Shown: positions 42,995 to 43,004 of the stretch, in pieces
Numbering within the stretch: the first letter of the stretch is position 1
Layout: every line of letters starts with the position of its first letter
NCBI RefSeq assembly: GCF_004348995.1
Contig: NZ_SMKQ01000056.1
Span: 1 to 43,004, forward strand
Direction of reading: 5' to 3'
Source of the DNA: Nonomuraea terrae
Lineage (GTDB): Bacteria > Actinomycetota > Actinomycetes > Streptosporangiales > Streptosporangiaceae
DNA length: 43,004 bases
The notes under the pieces: generated by a model
Databases searched by the model: none
Told to the model about the DNA's origin: nothing
What the model saw: only the letters and a program-made list of their open reading frames with translations
Position numbers and translations under genes: made by a program

Positions 42995-43004
42995 CATTTG
43001 GAGA
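42995..43004 (+). rRNA. Start of 16S rRNA (first bases only)
   Basis: CATTTGGAGA at the window end matches the first ten bases before the universal GTTTGATC of 16S rRNA, so the mature 5' end should fall at about 42993-42996. The rest lies outside the window; the leader before it supports the call. Confidence 0.7.

Overview
The window is about 43 kb of high-GC DNA from an actinomycete. Supporting signs are GTG/TTG starts, paired clpP1/clpP2, the small ribosomal protein bL37, an Eis-type acetyltransferase, a mycothiol-type DsbA relative, a c-di-AMP riboswitch before a cell-wall hydrolase-like gene, and an XRE/ATP-binding regulator pair. The gene style suggests Streptosporangiales (Nonomuraea-like), but that placement is inference.

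Layout. 1-18.6 kb is ordinary chromosome: a membrane Ser/Thr kinase (cut by the left edge), a GH31 relic, aminopeptidase N, a DsbA-like protein, aldehyde dehydrogenase, an SDR, peptide deformylase, RpiB, a 48-aa small protein, Eis, a PP2C phosphatase, an orphan LuxR regulator, a site-2 protease, an MmcQ-like protein, a secreted coiled-coil/M15-like protein behind a ydaO riboswitch, deoR-galT, bL37, TrpB2 and a uridine-kinase-like protein. 18.8-19.1 kb holds tRNA-Gly and tRNA-Pro.

19.05-27.6 kb looks like a decayed genomic island. The last 32 nt of tRNA-Pro recur at 27570-27601 with one mismatch, as expected for att repeats. Between them are unrecognised proteins, scraps of transposases (ISL3-, IS630-, Tn3- and IS21-like) and one healthy operon: secreted TAP-like hydrolase, sensor kinase, response regulator. 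No integrase is visible.

27.7-33.6 kb is accessory DNA in which three neighbouring genes are broken: a secreted protein (frameshift), a LysR regulator (one in-frame TAG) and an ABC ATPase (frameshift just after Walker A). The ABC permease, a VOC protein, DoxX and DinB-like proteins are intact. A perfect 26-bp palindrome precedes doxX.

33.6-43 kb returns to core genes: the anti-sigma-like ATPase/XRE pair, trigger factor, clpP1-clpP2-clpX (chaperone and protease acting on nascent and misfolded proteins), valS (probably leaderless), and the tandem-promoter leader of an rRNA operon whose 16S gene begins at the last bases.

I found no convincing wholly new system. The best leads are the riboswitch-controlled hydrolase, the tRNA-Pro island, the cluster of broken genes, and a repeat expansion in the kinase ATP lid.
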